In this document: positions 30,607 to 38,608 of the stretch, piece after piece | Numbering within the stretch: the stretch's first letter is position 1 | How the letters are laid out: every line of letters begins with the position of its first letter | Assembly (NCBI RefSeq): GCF_014332695.1 | Contig: NZ_MBUA01000028.1 | Span: forward strand, 220,200 to 284,199 | DNA length: 64,000 nt | From: Flavihumibacter stibioxidans | Lineage (GTDB): Bacteria > Bacteroidota > Bacteroidia > Chitinophagales > Chitinophagaceae | Reading direction: 5' to 3' | Notes under the pieces: model-generated | Databases searched by the model: none | What the model was told of the DNA's origin: nothing | The model's input: only the letters and a program-made list of their open reading frames with translations | Program-made: the position numbers and the translations under genes

Positions 30607-32955
30607 ATGAAAAAATTGCTTTTGGGGATTTGCGCTTTAATTCTAGTAATCCCCGTTTTCGCGCAACAACGTAAACTCACAGTGATCGACGCTTCCAGCC
30701 GGCAACCGGTTCCGGGTGCAACCATCAGCCTACCAAACGGGAAAAGCATCTTAACAGACCAGGAAGGAAATTTTGAACTGCCTGAAGCTATCAAAAACGC
30801 AATATTCAGCAGCATTGGCTATAAAACAGCCAGCCTGAACATTGCCATGGGACAGGATACCATTTTACTGGAACGGTATAACCTCTTTTTACAACCGGTG
30901 GAAGTAAAGGCCATCAGGGCGGATGACAAAGCCCCGTTTGCCCGTACCAATATTTCTGCCCAGGAAATCGGGAAGCAGAACCTGGGGCAGGACCTCCCCT
31001 TCCTGTTGAACCACACACCATCAGTGGTAGTCAATTCCGATGCAGGAAACGGGGTTGGATATACCGGAATCCGTATCAGGGGTACAGATGCCACCCGCAT
31101 CAACATGACCCTCAACGGCATTCCCTACAATGACGCCGAAAGCCAGGGACTTTTCCTGGTCAACCTGCCAGACTTTGCCTCCTCGGTCAGCAGCATCCAG
31201 ATCCAGCGGGGCGTTGGCACTTCCAGCAATGGAGCCGGAGCTTTTGGCGCGACCCTGAATGTGAGTACCAATGAATTTCACGAAAATGCCTATGGCGAGG
31301 CCAGCAATAGCTTCGGATCATTCAACACATGGAAAAACACCGTAAAAGCAGGAAGCGGCCTTATCGGCGACCATTTCACCATCGATGCCAGGCTTTCCCG
31401 TATTTCCAGTGACGGATATGTTGACCGTGCAAGCAGCAACCTAAGCTCATTTTATGTTTCTGCGGCATACCTCTCGGAAAAATCAAGTCTCCGTTTTAAT
31501 GCTTTTTCAGGTAAGGAAAAAACCTACCAGGCCTGGAACGGCATCCCACAGTCCGAGGCAAATACCAACCGTACCTATAACAGCGCCGGCACCGAAAAGC
31601 CCGATGGACCATATGAAAACGAGACCGACAACTACCAGCAGGACCACTACCAGCTGTTCTTTAACCATTCTTTTTCAGAAAAACTCTCCTTCAATACCGC
31701 TGCATTCCTGACAAGGGGAAGGGGATATTATGAACAGTATAAAGCAGATGAGGATTATTCAAAATACGGTCTCAGCAACCCGGTGATCGGCGGTGAAACC
31801 ATAGAAAATACAGACCTGATCAGGCAACTCTGGCTAGACAACCATTTCTATGGCGGAGTTTATTCCCTGCTTTACAAGCATAAGGGCACCCAACTAACTC
31901 TCGGTGGCGCCTACACGCAGTATGACGGAAAACATTATGGAAAGATTATATGGGCAGAGACGGGTATCGCCAACGGATATAAATGGTATGACAACAACGC
32001 AGACAAATCGGACTTTAACTTCTATGGTAAATGGCAACAAAAATTAAACGCCCACTGGCAGAGTTTTGCAGACCTGCAGTTCAGGACCGTAAACTACGCC
32101 ATTGATGGTTTCCGTGATAACCCCGGCCTCACCACGGACAGCCGTTTTAACTTCTTTAATCCCAAAGCAGGTATCACCTACACCAGGAATAACTGGAATG
32201 CTTTTGCCTCCATATCGGTGGCAAACAAGGAACCTAACAGGGATGACTTTGAAGCCGGTGTCAACCAGCAACCAAAAGCAGAGCGCCTGTACGACCTGGA
32301 ACTGGGTCTGGAAAGGAAAACAAGCAGGTATTCATGGAGTGCCAATTTCTATTACATGAGTTACCGCGACCAGCTGGTTCTCACGGGCAAGATAAATGAT
32401 GTTGGTTCGTACACCCGTACCAATATTGACCAGAGCTATCGTATGGGAATAGAGTTGCAGGGCGGAGTAAAACCAGCTTCATGGATCAGCCTTCTTGGTA
32501 ATATTACATTAAGCGAAAACAAAGTCAGGGATTTTACCGAGTATATTGACGATTATGATGCAGGAATTCAACTCGAACGGAAATACAAAAAGTCCGACAT
32601 CTCTTTTTCTCCCTCACTGATCGGATCAGCTACAGCATTGATCACTCCTTTTGCCAATGCCGAACTTGCTTTTATCGGAAAATATGTTGGCCGGCAATAT
32701 CTCGACAACACTTCCAACCGGAACAGGAGCCTGGCGCCATACTATACGCAGGATCTTCGGCTACGCTATACTGTGAGGGGTAAATTTTTCAATGAAACCG
32801 GGTTTGTTTTCCAGGTAAACAACCTGTTCAACAAAAGGTATGAACCCAATGGATATACCTTCAGTTATATCTACGACAAGATATTTTATACGGAAAATTA
32901 CGTATACCCAATGGCGGGAATTAACTGGATGGCAGGAGTAAATATCAGGTTGTAA
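30607..32955 (+). CDS. TPP-regulated TonB-dependent outer-membrane receptor (probable thiamine or precursor uptake)
   Basis: A 782-residue outer-membrane receptor from the ATG at 30607 (signal peptide KKLLLGICALILVIPVFAQ). A CarboxypepD_reg-like domain covers about 22-95, then the plug: APFARTNISAQEIGKQNLGQ (near 115), PFLLNHTPSVVV, IRIRGTDATRINMTLNGIPYND near 157-178, and SSIQIQRGVGTSS near 197. The 22-strand barrel fills the rest and ends in the aromatic-rich MAGVNIRL. The upstream TPP riboswitch implies transport of thiamine, TPP or a thiamine moiety, as described for the Omr-type receptors of this phylum. No inner-membrane permease gene follows, so uptake must be completed by proteins encoded elsewhere. 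Confidence 0.92.
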   Translation: MKKLLLGICALILVIPVFAQQRKLTVIDASSRQPVPGATISLPNGKSILTDQEGNFELPEAIKNAIFSSIGYKTASLNIAMGQDTILLERYNLFLQPVEVKAIRADDKAPFARTNISAQEIGKQNLGQDLPFLLNHTPSVVVNSDAGNGVGYTGIRIRGTDATRINMTLNGIPYNDAESQGLFLVNLPDFASSVSSIQIQRGVGTSSNGAGAFGATLNVSTNEFHENAYGEASNSFGSFNTWKNTVKAGSGLIGDHFTIDARLSRISSDGYVDRASSNLSSFYVSAAYLSEKSSLRFNAFSGKEKTYQAWNGIPQSEANTNRTYNSAGTEKPDGPYENETDNYQQDHYQLFFNHSFSEKLSFNTAAFLTRGRGYYEQYKADEDYSKYGLSNPVIGGETIENTDLIRQLWLDNHFYGGVYSLLYKHKGTQLTLGGAYTQYDGKHYGKIIWAETGIANGYKWYDNNADKSDFNFYGKWQQKLNAHWQSFADLQFRTVNYAIDGFRDNPGLTTDSRFNFFNPKAGITYTRNNWNAFASISVANKEPNRDDFEAGVNQQPKAERLYDLELGLERKTSRYSWSANFYYMSYRDQLVLTGKINDVGSYTRTNIDQSYRMGIELQGGVKPASWISLLGNITLSENKVRDFTEYIDDYDAGIQLERKYKKSDISFSPSLIGSATALITPFANAELAFIGKYVGRQYLDNTSNRNRSLAPYYTQDLRLRYTVRGKFFNETGFVFQVNNLFNKRYEPNGYTFSYIYDKIFYTENYVYPMAGINWMAGVNIRL

Positions 32956-33049
32956 CAAATACGAGGTAGATATACCGGTAATATTCCTATGTGGAAAACC
33001 GGCGATTGGCATCATTTAGGATAACAGATATCCTGTTAATCCGTCATCG

Positions 33050-33127
33050 ATGAAAAAAACCATCGCCCTTAATGTCTTCATCATCCTTGCGTTCTACCTG
33101 ATCATGGTAGTTGCAGGCGGGAAATGA
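33050..33127 (+). CDS. 25-residue single-helix small membrane protein behind the receptor gene
   Basis: An ORF of 25 codons on the receptor strand encodes MKKTIALNVFIILAFYLIM plus VVAGGK: a basic N-terminus, an uninterrupted hydrophobic helix of about 18 residues and a Gly-Gly-Lys tail. It lies 94 bp after the receptor stop and has no ribosome site of note. It looks like a small membrane protein rather than random coding, but it has no recognised family, and it is too short for a statistical claim. Confidence is low to moderate. Confidence 0.4.
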   Translation: MKKTIALNVFIILAFYLIMVVAGGK

Positions 33128-33137
33128 AAAAACTTCT

Positions 33138-33186
33138 GATGTGGAGGTTTGGAGATGCAAAGTTTACATCTCCTGATCTTCACATC
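33138..33186 (+). repeat. Nested inverted repeats in the receptor/rhodanese gap
   Basis: GATGTG (33138-33143) pairs with CACATC (33181-33186) and GGAGATG (33151-33157) with CATCTCC (33167-33173) around CAAAGTTTA. There is no T tract, so a factor-independent terminator is uncertain; the outer arm overlaps the last two bases of the rhodanese gene. Confidence 0.5.
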
Positions 33187-33490
33187 ATTTAATCATATCC
33201 TGCCAGGCAAGCATCCCGCCTTCAAGATTTTTGGTATTCTCAAAACCCATTGTTTCCAGGAACAAACAGGCTGTGGCACTGCGTTTCCCGCTGCGGCAGT
33301 GAATAATCAGTTCTTCACTTTTAAGATCCTCGATCTCATCGATCTGCATCGCCTGTATTTTGCCAAGGGGAATCAGTCTGGCGCCGATATTGAATTCGGC
33401 ATATTCATCAGGTTCCCGAACATCTATGATATTCAGTTTCTCACCGGCATCAATTCGCGATTTCAATTCTGCAACAGTAATAATTTCCAT
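33185..33490 (-). CDS. Single-domain rhodanese
   Basis: A 101-residue protein that is one rhodanese domain: LNIIDVREPDEYAEFNIGARLIPLG near residues 19-43 carries the CH2A signature (DVREPxEY), and HCRSGKRSA near 64-72 is the active-site loop with the sulfur-accepting Cys at about 65. Single-domain rhodaneses move sulfane sulfur between thiols. No partner is obvious; the upstream gene on the same strand is a PASTA protein. Confidence 0.93.
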   Translation of the reverse strand: MEIITVAELKSRIDAGEKLNIIDVREPDEYAEFNIGARLIPLGKIQAMQIDEIEDLKSEELIIHCRSGKRSATACLFLETMGFENTKNLEGGMLAWQDMIK

Positions 33491-33509
33491 TTCATTTATT
33501 TAAAGGGAA

Positions 33510-34331
33510 TTAATAATTATTCTCAACAGGTGCAGCAATGCGATTGCTTGTATCACGCACCGGTCGTTGTGTACTTAACCAAATATCTATCATTTGTCCC
33601 TGCCGGATCCTGTTTACACGGTTATCGGCGGTAGTTCTCTCCGGGCTCTGGCGGTAAATAAAAGCACTTGCGGTGTCTTTTACATCCGGATCCAACACCC
33701 TGGCACCAAAGCTGATTCCACTGGTGGCCAAGATATCCTTAGCCTCCACATAGGTTAAAGCAAACAGGTCGGGAACCGACATATCAATATCAGACAACCC
33801 GCTTCCCAGTATCAGTGAAACGGAGGTGCCCATAGGCAATTTGGTGCCGGGTTTGATATCTTTACCATCCTTCAACTGAACCAGTACTGAATTCTTGGCA
33901 AAATCCGGCCGATAGGATGTATCTCCCATTTTAAGTCCGAATTGTTTCAGTACGATCGCTGCATTCCTGACACTCATTCCAACCAGGTTCGGCATTACAA
34001 CATCGGGAGGTACTGCCCTGTTTACTGTCAGGTACACGGTCCGGTTAACCTTCACTTTTGCCTCCGCTTCGGGAAATTGCTTTACAACAGCCATTGGCTG
34101 AACCGTATCGCGGTAAACGGAATCCTGGATAACCACATCGAACCCCTGGGCTTCCAGTTCGTCTTTTGCTGCCTCGTAGGATTTACCGGTTACGGTGGGA
34201 ACCTCCATCACTTCCCCATGCCGGGTAAAAAAGTCGAGCGAACTGAAAAAAGCCAGTACAAGGACTGTTACCAGCAACAAAGCCAATAACAGGTTAAACC
34301 AGAGAGGTTTTTTTGAGAGGTATGAGAACAC
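33510..34331 (-). CDS. Membrane-anchored PASTA-domain protein
   Basis: A 273-residue protein with one N-terminal helix (NLLLALLLVTVLVLAFFSSL, about residues 13-32) and three extracytoplasmic PASTA repeats (about 40-105, 110-180, 186-255). The repeats show VPTVTGKSYEAAKDELEAQGF, VMPNLVGMSVRNAAIVLKQFGL and VPDLFALTYVEAKDILATSGI at their starts. PASTA modules bind peptidoglycan or beta-lactam-like ligands, mostly in kinases or PBPs, but here they are not fused to a kinase. The gene lies next to ddl, which fits a cell-wall role. The last 20 residues are basic and disordered. Confidence 0.9.
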   Translation of the reverse strand: MFSYLSKKPLWFNLLLALLLVTVLVLAFFSSLDFFTRHGEVMEVPTVTGKSYEAAKDELEAQGFDVVIQDSVYRDTVQPMAVVKQFPEAEAKVKVNRTVYLTVNRAVPPDVVMPNLVGMSVRNAAIVLKQFGLKMGDTSYRPDFAKNSVLVQLKDGKDIKPGTKLPMGTSVSLILGSGLSDIDMSVPDLFALTYVEAKDILATSGISFGARVLDPDVKDTASAFIYRQSPERTTADNRVNRIRQGQMIDIWLSTQRPVRDTSNRIAAPVENNY

Positions 34332-34374
34332 AGGTTCAATTTTTAATAAGGAATGGATTCAAAGAAAATAAAAA

Positions 34375-35367
34375 TTATTTAAGTGCCAGGGCATCTTCAA
34401 TCAGGGCAGAATAGAATTCCTTCAGGGTCCAGCCCATAGCCTTTACCTGTTGCGGTACGATACTGGCCTCACTTTGTCCGGGTACAGTATTAATTTCCAG
34501 CATGCAGGGCTCCCCTTTTGCCTCACTGTAAATAAAGTCAATTCGGATAATCCCCCTGCAATTAAATACCTGGTAAACCTGGCGGGCAGTATCCCTCACT
34601 TTTTCAGCGATTTCCTCATCCACCACAGCGGGTGTGATTTCTTCGCTCAGGCCCTGGTATTTGGCTTCAAAATCAAAAAATTCATTTTTAGCAATCACTT
34701 CGGTAAATGGAAGGGTGATGATTTCACCCTTATGGCGAAAAACCCCAATGGTAAACTCCCTGCCTGCGATGAATTCTTCCACCAGCACCTGGTCATCTTC
34801 CTTAAAAGCTTTTACCAGTGCCGCATTCAATTCACCGGCGTGATTAACCTTGCTCATTCCGATGCTGCTGCCACCGTTATTGGGTTTTACGAAAACCGGG
34901 AACTGCAGTTGTGCTGCAATAGCTGCCGCGTCGACCGTCCTTTCCCTGAAAAGATGGAGTGATTTTGCCACATGGATACCTGCAAATGCAGCCACTGCTA
35001 CTGTATAACGCTTGTTGAAGGTGAGGGCTGAAGTGGCGGCATCGCAACTGGTATAGGGAATGCCCAGCATATCAAAATAGCCCTGCAATTTCCCGTCTTC
35101 ACCTGGTGTACCATGTATTCCAATCAGTACCGCATCAAATTTAATTTTAGCGTCCAGGAAACTGATACTGAAATCATTCCTGTCGACTTCAATCACATCT
35201 CCTCCTCCTGTGGTATGAAACCAGCCATCCTTCCTGATATCTATCTTATAGATTTCATACTTTTCTGTATCAACATTTTTTTCAATGGTAATGGCACTTT
35301 TGTAGGAAATCTCAGACTCGCCGGAATAGCCACCGGTAACAAAGGCGATAACAGGTCTCGCGCGCAT
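34375..35367 (-). CDS. ddl: D-alanine-D-alanine ligase
   Basis: A 330-residue ATP-grasp ligase that joins two D-alanines for peptidoglycan. The ATG at 35365-35367 starts RARPVIAFVTGGYSGESEIS, which is the conserved Ddl opening; an upstream in-frame ATG is ignored. Other motifs: HGTPGEDGKLQG near 95, KPNNGGSSIGMS near 170 (glycine-rich loop over ATP), VEEFIAGREFTIGVF near 202, and the metal-binding end IRIDFIYS and LEINTVPG near 275-305. Neighbours on the same strand are a PASTA protein and a rhodanese. Confidence 0.96.
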   Translation of the reverse strand: MRARPVIAFVTGGYSGESEISYKSAITIEKNVDTEKYEIYKIDIRKDGWFHTTGGGDVIEVDRNDFSISFLDAKIKFDAVLIGIHGTPGEDGKLQGYFDMLGIPYTSCDAATSALTFNKRYTVAVAAFAGIHVAKSLHLFRERTVDAAAIAAQLQFPVFVKPNNGGSSIGMSKVNHAGELNAALVKAFKEDDQVLVEEFIAGREFTIGVFRHKGEIITLPFTEVIAKNEFFDFEAKYQGLSEEITPAVVDEEIAEKVRDTARQVYQVFNCRGIIRIDFIYSEAKGEPCMLEINTVPGQSEASIVPQQVKAMGWTLKEFYSALIEDALALK

Positions 35368-35523
35368 ATTGATCAGATTGTTTTTAATAAAAAGGTGAAG
35401 GAGCTGATCCTTCACCCGTTACCTGGCGGGAAATATCACCCACCTATACGAAGTAGCCTGCGCTACTTTTAAAAAACTTTAATTCCAATACAAGGTACTG
35501 CTTTCAATGTAAAAAGTCAAAAC

Positions 35524-35871
35524 TTACAGGTGCAGTTTCTCCTTTTTTGCAAGCAGTGAGTCAACAGTTTCCTGGTACATTTCATCCGGCACACAACAGT
35601 CAACCGGACAAACGGCAGCACACTGGGGCTCTTCATGGAAACCCTGGCATTCGGTACACTTGTTAGGCACAATGTAGTAAGTATCTACACTGATGGGCGA
35701 ATTACGCTGGTCTGCATCCAGTACAGATCCGTCAAGCAGGGTGAAACTGCCCTTTACGGTAGTGCCATCACTCAGCGCCCATTCTACGCCGCCTTCATAA
35801 ATAGCGTTATTCGGACATTCGGGCTCACAGGCTCCGCAATTAATACATTCTTCAGTGATTTTAATAGCCAT
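35524..35871 (-). CDS. Two-cluster [4Fe-4S] ferredoxin
   Basis: A 115-residue ferredoxin. The first cluster motif [18 protein letters not shown] (CxxCxxCxxxCP) is at about residues 8-25; the second is spread over [23 protein letters not shown] near 70-92, with the long CxxC-x8-CxxxCP spacing of the YfhL/Alvin ferredoxin type. The long loop between (about 25-68) is an insertion compared with classical 2[4Fe-4S] proteins. It starts divergently from an acyl-CoA reductase gene on a palindromic promoter, suggesting co-expression; direct electron donation is not shown, since LuxC-type reductases use NADPH. Confidence 0.92.
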   Translation of the reverse strand: MAIKITEECINCGACEPECPNNAIYEGGVEWALSDGTTVKGSFTLLDGSVLDADQRNSPISVDTYYIVPNKCTECQGFHEEPQCAAVCPVDCCVPDEMYQETVDSLLAKKEKLHL

Positions 35872-35903
35872 TATTTCTGGTTTTTAATGGGTTCCTAATA
35901 AGT

Positions 35904-35921
35904 TAACTTTGCACAAATTTA
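35904..35921. promoter_or_regulatory. Palindromic divergent promoter: two interlocked -7 boxes
   Basis: TAACTTTG (35904-35911, plus) and CAAATTTA (35914-35921, TAAATTTG on minus) face each other with a 2-nt gap, forming an imperfect palindrome. Start sites would be about 10 bp apart, one for the acyl-CoA reductase and one for the ferredoxin. Confidence 0.6.
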
Positions 35922-35928
35922 TAGGTAC

Positions 35929-36951
35929 ATGTTGAATTTACAACATAGGATTGATTTATTGGTTCAACTCGGAAAATATATCCGTCATAACGAGGCCGGC
36001 TGGCAGGAAGCCAAACTAAAAGCGGCCCTGGCCAATGCCTGGTTTACTCCCGAATTTATAGACATTGCAGCAGAAAATATAACTGAAAATTTCCTCGGCG
36101 CCGAATCCCTGAAGGAGGTGGCCAGCCGGTATGATATTCCGGAAACCACAACTACCCCCAAAACAGTAGGCATCGTTATGGCGGGTAATATCCCGATGGT
36201 AGGCTTTCATGACTGGCTTTGCGTTTTCCTGAGTGGTCATCACTCCCTGCTTAAGTTTTCCTCAAAAGACGATGTCCTGATCAAACACCTGCTGGGTAAA
36301 CTGTATGAGTGGGAACCAGCTGTAAGGCATAACACCGGTTTTGCAGAAATCCTGAAAGGCTGCGATGCTTATATCGCCACGGGAAGCGATAACAGCGCCA
36401 GGTATTTCGATTATTATTTTTCCAGGTACCCCCATATTATCCGGCACAACCGGACCTCAGTTGCCATCCTGGATGGAACCGAGAAACCGGAAGAACTCGT
36501 GAGCCTTGCCGATGACACCCACCAATACTTTGGCCTGGGCTGCCGGAATGTCACGAAATTGTATGTACCCCGACAATACGACTTTGTGCCGCTGCTCGAT
36601 GCCATGAAAAAATACAGTCACTTTTTCGAGCATCACAAATACAAAAACAATTACGACTACCAATTGGCCATCCTCCTGCTGAACAACCAGTTTTACATGA
36701 CCAATGGTTCGGTAATCCTGGCCGAAAATACGGCCCTTTTTTCGCCGATAAGCCAGCTGTATTATGAATTTTACGAAGATAAAGATGCCGTTGTATCTGC
36801 ACTTTCCCGCAATAATTCTGTTCAGTGCATCGTTGGACACGGGCACACACCGTTCGGCCAGGCCCAGAGTCCGGCCTGGGAGGAATACGCGGACGGTGTG
36901 AACACAATGGCATTTTTGCTAACTTTAGAACAGCATCTACGAAGACCTTAG
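35929..36951 (+). CDS. LuxC-like acyl-CoA reductase
   Basis: A 340-residue protein with the LuxC/acyl-CoA reductase look: GIVMAGNIPMVGFHDWLCVFLSGH near residues 83-106 (nucleotide-binding start), KGCDAYIATGSDNSARYFDYYFS near 143, then HQYFGLGCRNVTKLYVP near 198-214 with the probable catalytic Cys. Such enzymes reduce acyl-CoA to the aldehyde via a thioester. It is on a palindromic promoter with a divergent ferredoxin, a pairing common in this phylum. The substrate chain length and pathway are not known. Confidence 0.88.
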   Translation: MLNLQHRIDLLVQLGKYIRHNEAGWQEAKLKAALANAWFTPEFIDIAAENITENFLGAESLKEVASRYDIPETTTTPKTVGIVMAGNIPMVGFHDWLCVFLSGHHSLLKFSSKDDVLIKHLLGKLYEWEPAVRHNTGFAEILKGCDAYIATGSDNSARYFDYYFSRYPHIIRHNRTSVAILDGTEKPEELVSLADDTHQYFGLGCRNVTKLYVPRQYDFVPLLDAMKKYSHFFEHHKYKNNYDYQLAILLLNNQFYMTNGSVILAENTALFSPISQLYYEFYEDKDAVVSALSRNNSVQCIVGHGHTPFGQAQSPAWEEYADGVNTMAFLLTLEQHLRRP

Positions 36952-37067
36952 TAAAACTATTGTTAAACTGGCCGGGGGCCGAACTGAAAAGATGTCTGCA
37001 TCGTTAATTTGTGTAAAGTCAGGCATATGCTTTGACTAAGTAAAAAAACTAAAAAAGGAACAATCAT

Positions 37068-38552
37068 ATGAAACTGCAGCAAATTGTACCCATTATTCTT
37101 GTAAGCGCGGTTACATCGGTTGGTAGCATGTGGGCCTACAACAAATATGTAGGTAAGGAAACCTATATCTATAGCAACTCAGACAGCAACCGCATTCCTT
37201 CAAACTATGCCGGTTTTTTTGATGGAGCCCCCGGGGCACCATCCGATTTTAGTGAAGCGGCCGGCACAGCCATACCAGCTACGGTACATATAAAAACCAA
37301 GGCAACCCGTACCGCCAGCAATAACCTTCCTAAAAGAAGTCCGCTCTTTGATTTGTTTGGCTTCGACTGGGATGAAGGCATGGCGCCCCGCAGCCAGCCC
37401 CAGATGGCCTCCGGTTCTGGCGCCATCATCAGCGAAGACGGCTTTATCGTAACCAATAATCACGTGGTGGATGGTGCTGATGAAATCACCGTTACCATGA
37501 GTGATAAAAAGACATTCAAGGCAAGACTGATCGGATCCGATCCTAGCAGCGACCTTGCAGTGCTGAAAATTGAAGCCAAGGGACTGCCCTTCCTGTTGTA
37601 TGGAAACTCGGATGATGTGAAGGTTGGCCAGTGGGTCCTGGCCATCGGCTATCCGCTTAACCTGGAAACCACGGTTACGGCCGGTATAGTCAGCGCCAAA
37701 AGCAGGACCCTGGAAATCAATCGCCGCCAGAGCCGCACTCCAATTGAATCTTTCATCCAGACAGACGCAGCCGTTAACCCCGGAAACAGTGGTGGTCCGC
37801 TGGTGAACACAGCCGGGCACATGATTGGCATCAACTCTGCCATCGCATCGCCCACAGGATCATACGCCGGCTATTCTTTTACCATTCCGGTTAATATGGT
37901 TAAAAAAATCGTTGCCGACCTGATGAAATTCGGAACTGTTCAGAGAGCCTATCTGGGTATTAATTATGCCCCGGACAACCTGAGCGAAGAAGTGAAAAAA
38001 CAGGAAGGAATCAAAGTCGGTGATGGGGTGTATGTGATGGATGTAACCAAAGATGGCGCAGCCGCAGCATCCGGAATCAAAAAGGGTGACTTTATTACCC
38101 GTATTAATAATGTTCCTGTAAAATCGGGCGCGGAGATGGTTGGACAAATCGCCACTTATCGTCCCGGCGACAAAGTGAAGATTGGTTACCGCCGTGAGGG
38201 AAAGGAACTGGTAAGCGAGGTAACCCTTCGTAACAGCAGCGGTACAACAGAAATCGTAAAAACAAGTGTGCTGGATAAACTGGGTGCGGACCTTGCTACT
38301 ATTGATACAAAACTTGCCAAGGAAATGGGCATCCGCGGTGGCGTGATCGTCAAGAGTATCGACGAGAATGGTATTTTTAGCAAAACCAGGATGGAAGAAG
38401 GTTTTGTGATCATGAAAGTAAACGGAAGGGATGTAACAACCGTTGAGCAATTCCGCAGTGAAATGGAAAAAGCCGGCACTTCGGTTACCCTTGATGGTAT
38501 GTACCCCGGATACGAGGGTGTATTCAGGTACCCGATGAAAATTGCAGAATAA
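37068..38552 (+). CDS. Deg/HtrA-type periplasmic serine protease
   Basis: A 494-residue protease with an N-terminal membrane anchor or signal (QQIVPIILVSAVTSVGSMW), a trypsin-like domain and two PDZ domains. The catalytic triad is visible: VTNNHVVDGA (His), SSDLAVLKIE (Asp) and NPGNSGGPL (Ser). PDZ1 starts near 305 (QRAYLGINYA) and PDZ2 near 415. Such proteins degrade misfolded periplasmic proteins, in trimers or larger cages. The sequence near residue 115 (DEGMAPRSQPQMASGSG) is the flexible loop region. It ends before a terminator shared with the GH13 gene. The choice between DegP, DegQ and DegS is not possible from one sequence. Confidence 0.93.
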   Translation: MKLQQIVPIILVSAVTSVGSMWAYNKYVGKETYIYSNSDSNRIPSNYAGFFDGAPGAPSDFSEAAGTAIPATVHIKTKATRTASNNLPKRSPLFDLFGFDWDEGMAPRSQPQMASGSGAIISEDGFIVTNNHVVDGADEITVTMSDKKTFKARLIGSDPSSDLAVLKIEAKGLPFLLYGNSDDVKVGQWVLAIGYPLNLETTVTAGIVSAKSRTLEINRRQSRTPIESFIQTDAAVNPGNSGGPLVNTAGHMIGINSAIASPTGSYAGYSFTIPVNMVKKIVADLMKFGTVQRAYLGINYAPDNLSEEVKKQEGIKVGDGVYVMDVTKDGAAAASGIKKGDFITRINNVPVKSGAEMVGQIATYRPGDKVKIGYRREGKELVSEVTLRNSSGTTEIVKTSVLDKLGADLATIDTKLAKEMGIRGGVIVKSIDENGIFSKTRMEEGFVIMKVNGRDVTTVEQFRSEMEKAGTSVTLDGMYPGYEGVFRYPMKIAE

Positions 38553-38570
38553 TTAAAACCCTCTTCATAT

Positions 38571-38604
38571 AAAAAGAGCCCCCGGATACGAGGGCTCTTT
38601 TTTA
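38571..38604. terminator. Bidirectional terminator between the Deg protease and GH13 genes
   Basis: AAAAAGAGCCC and GGGCTCTTTTT pair perfectly over 11 bp across a 10-nt loop, with T runs on both strands. The convergent genes stop on either side. Confidence 0.88.
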
Positions 38605-38608
38605 TTTA

